DNA of 5,086 bases from assembly GCA_029857995.1 (NCBI GenBank), contig JAOUFZ010000114.1:1-5086 (forward strand). The letters are read 5' to 3'. The notes beneath the pieces are model-generated. The model saw nothing but the letters and a program-made list of their open reading frames with translations, was not told the DNA's origin and ran no database searches. The DNA is from Dehalococcoidia bacterium (GTDB taxonomy: Bacteria; Chloroflexota; Dehalococcoidia; GIF9; AB-539-J10). Position numbers and translations under genes: made by a program. This document shows, one piece after another, positions 1 through 3,173 of the stretch (position 1 is the first letter of the stretch; the number at the start of each line of letters is the position of its first letter).

Positions 1-2
1 AT

Positions 3-830
3 GCCTGGCTGCGCCTGGTGGGTATGAAGCTCTACCAGCGCCGCGCCTCCGACTATTTCCGGAATGCCAGCCAGAACGACCGCCGCTACCTGCTCTACAA
101 TGCCACGAGCAAGATGAAGGTGACCTTGCAGGCCGAAGACGTAATCGACCTGCTCTGGGAGGTGATTTCGGCAAAGGGATTTGAAAAGGATACCTACTTC
201 CACATGGCAGCCGCCGACATCAGGGGGCCATCCAAGCTCGAGGGAACCGTCCATGTGAACATCCAGCTCATCCGCAAGTTCATGCAGAACTACTTCTTCA
301 ACCCCGCCGAGTATCCACCGGTGTCCCCCGACTTTTCAGACAAAGACGACCTGTTCCTGTTCAATCAGGGCCCCACCAGGGGACTGGGGAAAATTGTGTT
401 CCACGATTACAAGCCGGTTTTCGAGGCTAACAAGGGCCTGCCCAATGTGGCTGCCTTCATGAAGCAAATAGATATTTTCAAGGAGATGCTGGAAAAGGCA
501 GGACCTGATAAGGCCCAGGATATGGACCCTTCGTGGTCTCTACCTTTGGGCGAGATGTTTTCCATTGTTGTGTATGGACAACTCATCCTCGAACAGGCCG
601 GGATCAGCGAAGTTGATTCAGATATCGTGAACCAGATGTTTGATTTCATGGTGCGTGACTTTGCTCAATTTGCCATGCAAATCTACGGCAATCATGGTTC
701 CAAGGATGCACAACGAGCCTATTGTGTCAAGATTATGCTTATTAAAGCAGTTCCAAGTCCCGAGCAATATAACAGGGTATGGGAGCAATATGTTTCTGTT
801 TTGAACGGCGAGTATGCCATGAATGAGTAG
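3..830 (+). CDS. Acyl-CoA dehydrogenase, C-terminal part (5' truncated by window edge)
   Basis: The reading frame is already open at the left edge (first full codon at position 3) and ends at TAG 828-830, leaving 275 residues of a larger protein. The visible part begins in the C-terminal helical domain of an acyl-CoA dehydrogenase, a flavoenzyme that oxidises acyl-CoA thioesters to enoyl-CoA in beta-oxidation or related acid degradation. The key landmark is LEGTVHVN at visible residues 79-86: its Glu80 sits where medium-chain enzymes carry the catalytic base in their YEGT motif. Upstream, KMKVTLQAEDVIDLLWEV and AKGFEKDTYF fit the helices that pack against FAD and the partner subunit. About 195 residues follow Glu80, far more than the short tail of classical 380-residue enzymes, so this belongs to a longer subgroup of roughly 600 residues. 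The GTG at 18 and ATG at 24 are internal and not real starts. The family call is solid; the substrate cannot be told. Confidence 0.88.
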   Translation, partial: AWLRLVGMKLYQRRASDYFRNASQNDRRYLLYNATSKMKVTLQAEDVIDLLWEVISAKGFEKDTYFHMAAADIRGPSKLEGTVHVNIQLIRKFMQNYFFNPAEYPPVSPDFSDKDDLFLFNQGPTRGLGKIVFHDYKPVFEANKGLPNVAAFMKQIDIFKEMLEKAGPDKAQDMDPSWSLPLGEMFSIVVYGQLILEQAGISEVDSDIVNQMFDFMVRDFAQFAMQIYGNHGSKDAQRAYCVKIMLIKAVPSPEQYNRVWEQYVSVLNGEYAMNE

Positions 831-950
831 GCTGGCGATGAGCGTGAAAATATGGAAACGTAATCTATTGGGACTCCTCTTGGCATGTTGTTCAAGACGA
901 AGGAATAACGGCTGAAGAAGCTGGTATTCCCTGCAATTTTTGGAGGCGCA

Positions 951-978
951 ACGCTGCGGATGCTTGTTTTCGCGGCGT
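951..978. other. GC-rich stem-loop
   Basis: ACGCTGCG (951-958) pairs over eight positions with CGCGGCGT (971-978), with one G-T wobble, around a 12-base loop. No T-run follows on either strand, so it is not a typical intrinsic terminator, although it lies between two convergent genes where one would be expected. The right arm can instead pair with the tRNA-like 3' end at 1054-1059. Confidence 0.4.
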
Positions 979-1025
979 GAATTCAAAGGCGTTATGTAAT
1001 TCAGCTTCCAAGCCTGACTATTATG

Positions 1026-1060
1026 AGCCTTTGGTCGCTGGTCCAAATCCCACCGCTGCC
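1026..1060 (+). repeat. tRNA 3'-end-like direct repeat, copy A (degenerate)
   Basis: This copy matches 1762-1796 at 28 of 35 positions, and at 24 of 27 over the core 1034-1060. It has the layout of a tRNA 3' end: T-stem GCTGG at 1037-1041, loop TCCAAAT, opposite strand CCCAC, then the acceptor strand CGCTGCC at 1054-1060. Two T-stem pairs are broken and the loop lacks the standard TTC, so it is not a working tRNA end. The GCGGCG at 972-977 could pair with 1054-1059 in roughly cloverleaf register, but the D and anticodon arms do not form convincingly. Confidence 0.55.
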
Positions 1061-1073
1061 GTTGATCAGTACT

Positions 1074-1505
1074 TCACTTCTGCCCCACTAGTGGTACAAC
1101 GCCGAGCTGCTGTAGAAAACCTAACCAGTCATCATACTCAAATGCTTCGACAGCTTTGCCATTCTTGTAATGAGCAAAAAAGCAACCTTTAAAAACTACT
1201 TCTTTGCCGGTAGGTGGTACTGGAAACCGCGAATTCACGCCAGTATGTCTAACACGCACGGTATAACGGGCAGCAATGGTATCACCTTCACTGATCATCT
1301 CTTCCCAATGAACGTGTATGTCAGAAAAACCTTTCCACGCAGCAAGACGGCCTTGCTTCTCCACCTGCAGGCCTTTAGTATCCGGGAAGGGATACAAATG
1401 GTATACAATGTCAGGGTCATGGATTTGGTCCAATGCATCGGCATTACCTTTGGCTGCTTCCTCCAATGCCCAACGTATTTTAGCCATGACTTCTCCGGTC
1501 TCCAT
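1074..1505 (-). CDS. SnoaL-like / ester cyclase family protein
   Basis: A 143-residue protein of the NTF2-like alpha+beta barrel superfamily, closest to SnoaL-like ester cyclases (Pfam SnoaL type). Family-like features are the N-terminal helix with an early His36 (IVYHLY), WKGFSDIHVHWEEMISEGD at residues 58-75, the strand AARYTVRVRHTG (78-89), the PPTGK turn (97-101), and the closing strand and helix AFEYDDWLGFLQQLG (121-135). Asp125 or Asp126 lies near the catalytic Asp of SnoaL. The length is normal for a single-domain member. Founding members cyclise polyketide esters, but most relatives in unrelated genomes have no known substrate, so the name describes the fold, not the reaction. No signal peptide is seen; it is probably cytoplasmic. 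The ATG at 1503-1505 is chosen over Met7 because AAGGAGG lies 8 bases upstream of it. It is about 300 bases downstream of fpg, probably with its own promoter. Confidence 0.85.
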   Translation of the reverse strand: METGEVMAKIRWALEEAAKGNADALDQIHDPDIVYHLYPFPDTKGLQVEKQGRLAAWKGFSDIHVHWEEMISEGDTIAARYTVRVRHTGVNSRFPVPPTGKEVVFKGCFFAHYKNGKAVEAFEYDDWLGFLQQLGVVPLVGQK

Positions 1506-1513
1506 TGAGTTTT

Positions 1514-1520
1514 CCTCCTT
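1514..1520 (-). promoter_or_regulatory. Ribosome binding site of the SnoaL-like gene
   Basis: On the minus strand this reads AAGGAGG, a full match to the anti-Shine-Dalgarno sequence, with 8 bases to the ATG at 1505. It fixes the start at Met1 rather than Met7. Confidence 0.85.
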
Positions 1521-1639
1521 TAATTCAGATTTTTGATTTCTGACTTATGATTTATCGGCACGAGTCCGTTCACGAAAAACCTGCCATAGTACTGACTTCC
1601 TACAGATAATAATACCGACCATTCTTGTATTAAACACTT

Positions 1640-1663
1640 GTATTACCATAGATATGGTATTAC
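1640..1663. promoter_or_regulatory. Inverted repeat, possible operator
   Basis: TACCATA (1644-1650) and TATGGTA (1653-1659) form a perfect 7-base inverted repeat around GA. After one T-T mismatch on each side, pairing resumes with GTA and TAC, giving a 24-base dyad. The word CTTGTATTA also occurs twice, at 1624-1632 and 1637-1645, 13 bases apart, and a reverse AATACC lies at 1611-1616. The cluster lies 106-158 bases upstream of the SnoaL-like start, just beyond a weak TATTAT box, a plausible place for a regulator. No transcription factor is encoded in the window to pair with it. Confidence 0.35.
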
Positions 1664-1761
1664 TCTAGCTCGTTACCAGTAAGTTGCACCTAAGATTTGT
1701 GCCACATCCCTATTGACCTTCCCCTGATTCTCATATATCGTCTCGGATTTCGAAGAAAAGA

Positions 1762-1797
1762 AACCCATAGTCGCTGGTTCAAATCCAGCCGCTGCCA
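1762..1797 (+). repeat. tRNA 3'-end fragment, copy B (possible attachment-site remnant)
   Basis: A perfect T-arm is visible: stem GCTGG (1773-1777), loop TTCAAAT (1778-1784), stem CCAGC (1785-1789), then acceptor strand CGCTGCC (1790-1796) and a discriminator-like A at 1797. No matching GGCAGCG acceptor strand occurs in the preceding 100 bases, and no anticodon arm is seen, so only the 3' part of a tRNA is present. The sequence pairs as a direct repeat with 1026-1060 at an offset of 736 bases. Read on the minus strand, the same T-arm is a 5-bp hairpin just after the fpg stop codon, with a T-rich stretch further on; it could weakly aid termination. Confidence 0.7.
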
Positions 1798-1801
1798 GCT
1801 T

Positions 1802-2629
1802 TTACTTTGAGCGCCTAGGTCTGAGACCCTGGCATCGTGGGCAGAAGCAGGTGCCCCGGTTCTGCACCGGGACCCGCTCGATGACGCAGCCGCAAACGGG
1901 GCAGGGTTCGCCTCCCCTATGAGCAACCTTGAAATCGAAATGGGCCATGCCCAGCTCGCCCTCGGGGCGGACGTAGGTATCCACGCTGGCGCCCTTGCTG
2001 CCGATGGCTGCCTGGAGAATTCGGCGGATGTCGTTATGTAAAGTTCGCACTTCCTCGCGCGACAGGTCGTCTGCTTTCCTCAAGGGGTGAATCCGGGCGG
2101 CAAAGAGTGCTTCATCGGCATACATATTGCCGATTCCAGCTACGATACACTGGTTGAGAAGCGCTGCCTTTATGGGGATGTGATGCCGGCTTAATCTTTG
2201 CCCCAGAACGCCCGGGGTAAACCTTTTGTCCAGTGGCTCAGGACCCAGCTTGCAGATTATAGTATTAGCATCATCAACCAGCCACATTTTTCCCAGGCGA
2301 CGCCGGTCGTTGAAGACAAAGCAGTGCCCGTTGGAGAGGTGAAAAACCGCCCGGGCATAGCGGTTAACCTCTTGGGGATTTAACAGCAAGCTGCCGGTCA
2401 TCCTGAGATGTATAATCAGTGACCTGCCATTTGCCAGGTGAAAGATGAGATACTTTCCCCGCCGTTCCACGCTTTCTACCCTCTGCCCGATCAACCCGCG
2501 ACAAACTTCCTCAGCAGAACCGCCGCACACCAGCGTGGCATCGAGGATTGTAACTTCAGTGAAGCTTTGCCCCACGACCCAGGGCGAAAGCTCGTTCTTA
2601 ATTGTTTCTACCTCAGGCAACTCAGGCAT
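1802..2629 (-). CDS. fpg: Formamidopyrimidine-DNA glycosylase (bifunctional glycosylase/AP lyase)
   Basis: A 275-residue Fpg/MutM, the usual full length. The enzyme excises 8-oxoguanine and ring-opened purines in base excision repair and then cleaves the abasic site. The N-terminus MPELPEVETI exposes the nucleophile Pro2 and Glu3 after Met removal. Also visible are the conserved Lys59 in RRGKYLIF, HLRMTG (74-79), NDRRRLGK (107-114), the helix-two-turn-helix signature GIGNMYADE (165-173) with the DNA-binding Asn168, and a C-terminal zinc finger with Cys243, Cys246, Cys263 and Cys266 (CX2C-X16-CX2C) including the conserved RGT at 258-260. Position 112, usually the Phe of RRFG that wedges into the DNA, is Leu. 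The start is fixed by the obligatory MPELPE and a GAGGG 9 bases upstream. It lies downstream of polA and the DUF3795 gene, a sensible repair grouping; polA-fpg neighbourhoods are also known in Bacillus. All key residues are present, so it should be active. Confidence 0.97.
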   Translation of the reverse strand: MPELPEVETIKNELSPWVVGQSFTEVTILDATLVCGGSAEEVCRGLIGQRVESVERRGKYLIFHLANGRSLIIHLRMTGSLLLNPQEVNRYARAVFHLSNGHCFVFNDRRRLGKMWLVDDANTIICKLGPEPLDKRFTPGVLGQRLSRHHIPIKAALLNQCIVAGIGNMYADEALFAARIHPLRKADDLSREEVRTLHNDIRRILQAAIGSKGASVDTYVRPEGELGMAHFDFKVAHRGGEPCPVCGCVIERVPVQNRGTCFCPRCQGLRPRRSK

Positions 2630-2666
2630 ATCTTGAATCCCTCTGCCGGGCCCCGTCTATCTATAT

Positions 2667-2695
2667 ATCCTATCTTTTGAGAAGTGAAGTCCCAA
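2667..2695 (-). promoter_or_regulatory. Weak candidate promoter for fpg
   Basis: On the minus strand TTGGGA (2690-2695) and TAGGAT (2667-2672) are separated by 17 bases, each matching four of six consensus positions of a housekeeping sigma promoter. The fpg start lies 37 bases downstream of the -10 box. With this, fpg could be transcribed apart from polA, but such partial matches are common by chance. Confidence 0.25.
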
Positions 2696-2709
2696 CTTGC
2701 TGGAATCCG

Positions 2710-2741
2710 GGCCAGGCGCAGCCACATGTTGCCGCCAGGCC
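2710..2741. other. Imperfect hairpin between the DUF3795 gene and fpg
   Basis: GGCC-A-GGCG (2710-2718) pairs with CGCC-A-GGCC (2733-2741), eight pairs with one A-A mismatch around a 14-base loop. It starts 14 bases after the DUF3795 stop. No T-run follows on the minus strand, so it is at best a weak pause site or an mRNA-stabilising structure. Confidence 0.3.
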
Positions 2742-2755
2742 AACTTCGCTGCGTG

Positions 2756-3112
2756 TCAGGCCTGAAGCTTCTCTCTTATTCCCTCGAGAGTTGCTTTCGC
2801 TTCGGTAATACTGAAGGATTTCCCGAGGCCAGTAAGCTTCTCACAAGGAAACTCACGACAATAAGCACAGTTCTCAACACGTTTCCCGTATCCACAACGT
2901 CGCACCTCGCACACCTCACAGAACTTGAACAGTCTTTGCCCGGTCGCCAAACATCCGTCGCAGTTAATATCCTCCGGTTTGAGAGTCTCCTCCTTTGTGG
3001 ACCACGCTTTGGCAACTTCTTTCTTGAGTTCTGTGTCGTTTCTCTGCGTAGCAATAAGCGCGCGACAATCGCTACATGTGATTCCGCAAAAAGCAATCAT
3101 CTTCTCTTGCAC
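2756..3112 (-). CDS. DUF3795 domain-containing Cys-rich protein
   Basis: A 118-residue protein recognised as DUF3795, a small Cys-rich family of unknown function common in anaerobic bacteria and archaea. Eleven cysteines fall in ordered clusters: FCGITCSDC (Cys9, 13, 16), INCDGC (51, 54), FCEVCEVRRC (65, 68, 73) and NCAYCREFPC (82, 85, 90). The family pattern DINCDGCL followed by VENCAYCxxxPCEKL is clear, and the protein covers essentially the whole domain. Such spacing suggests binding of zinc or an iron-sulfur cluster; that is inference. No signal peptide or membrane segment is seen. The start is GTG at 3110-3112, because AGGAGGT lies 5 bases upstream; the in-frame ATG at 3098-3100 would lie 17 bases from it. 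The gene lies 61 bases after polA and 126 before fpg, same strand, no terminator between it and polA, so cotranscription with polA is likely. Any role in DNA repair is unproven. Confidence 0.9.
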   Translation of the reverse strand: MQEKMIAFCGITCSDCRALIATQRNDTELKKEVAKAWSTKEETLKPEDINCDGCLATGQRLFKFCEVCEVRRCGYGKRVENCAYCREFPCEKLTGLGKSFSITEAKATLEGIREKLQA

Positions 3113-3117
3113 TTTTT

Positions 3118-3124
3118 ACCTCCT
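3118..3124 (-). promoter_or_regulatory. Ribosome binding site that decides the GTG start of the DUF3795 gene
   Basis: The minus strand reads AGGAGGT inside a run of A residues, 5 bases before GTG 3110-3112. The next in-frame ATG is too distant to use it, so the GTG start is preferred. Confidence 0.8.
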
Positions 3125-3173
3125 TTTTCTTATCTTACAGCTCACAAGTAGTGCTGGCAGACCAGGCTTGAGT

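Larger units (their letters stand above)
831..1073. other. Intergenic region between convergent genes
   Basis: This gap separates the dehydrogenase (+) from the SnoaL-like gene (-), which converge. I see no frame with protein-like composition apart from a 25-codon frame at 838-915 that resembles a lipoprotein signal peptide (see findings). A stem-loop lies at 951-978 and a degenerate tRNA 3'-end copy at 1026-1060. Neither gene has a classical terminator here, since no hairpin is followed by a T-run on either strand. The patchwork of decayed pieces suggests an old recombination site. Confidence 0.6.
1506..1801. other. Intergenic region between fpg and the SnoaL-like gene
   Basis: About 296 bases, visibly more AT-rich than the flanking genes, without a credible gene. 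It holds, from the SnoaL-like side, the ribosome binding site, a GTATTAC inverted repeat at 1640-1663 with further half-site-like words beside it, and a tRNA 3'-end fragment at 1762-1797 that stops four bases short of the fpg stop codon. A weak minus-strand -10-like TATTAT occurs at 1609-1614, without a good -35 box. A minus-strand frame across 1690-1926 merely reads through the tRNA fragment and antisense to the fpg 3' end in another frame. Confidence 0.6.

Noticed and set aside
618..1046. A 142-codon minus-strand frame overlapping the end of the acyl-CoA dehydrogenase
   Set aside because: It runs antisense through a clear coding region and through the tRNA-like repeat, with no ribosome binding site and no protein-like pattern.
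1708..1797. An intact tRNA gene ending at copy B
   Set aside because: No 5' acceptor strand, D arm or anticodon arm could be found upstream; only the 3' portion is present.
1855..1871. Perfect 6-bp hairpin CCCGGT-TCTGC-ACCGGG in the fpg 3' region
   Set aside because: It lies inside the codons of the zinc-finger segment and is explained by coding sequence; no T-run follows.
1690..1926. A 78-codon minus-strand frame containing LDLNQRLW
   Set aside because: That peptide is the usual false translation of the antisense of a tRNA T-arm; the rest is the fpg 3' end in another frame.
3113..3173. Terminator between polA and the DUF3795 gene
   Set aside because: No stable hairpin is seen; the T-rich stretch on the + strand is the complement of the purine-rich ribosome binding region.
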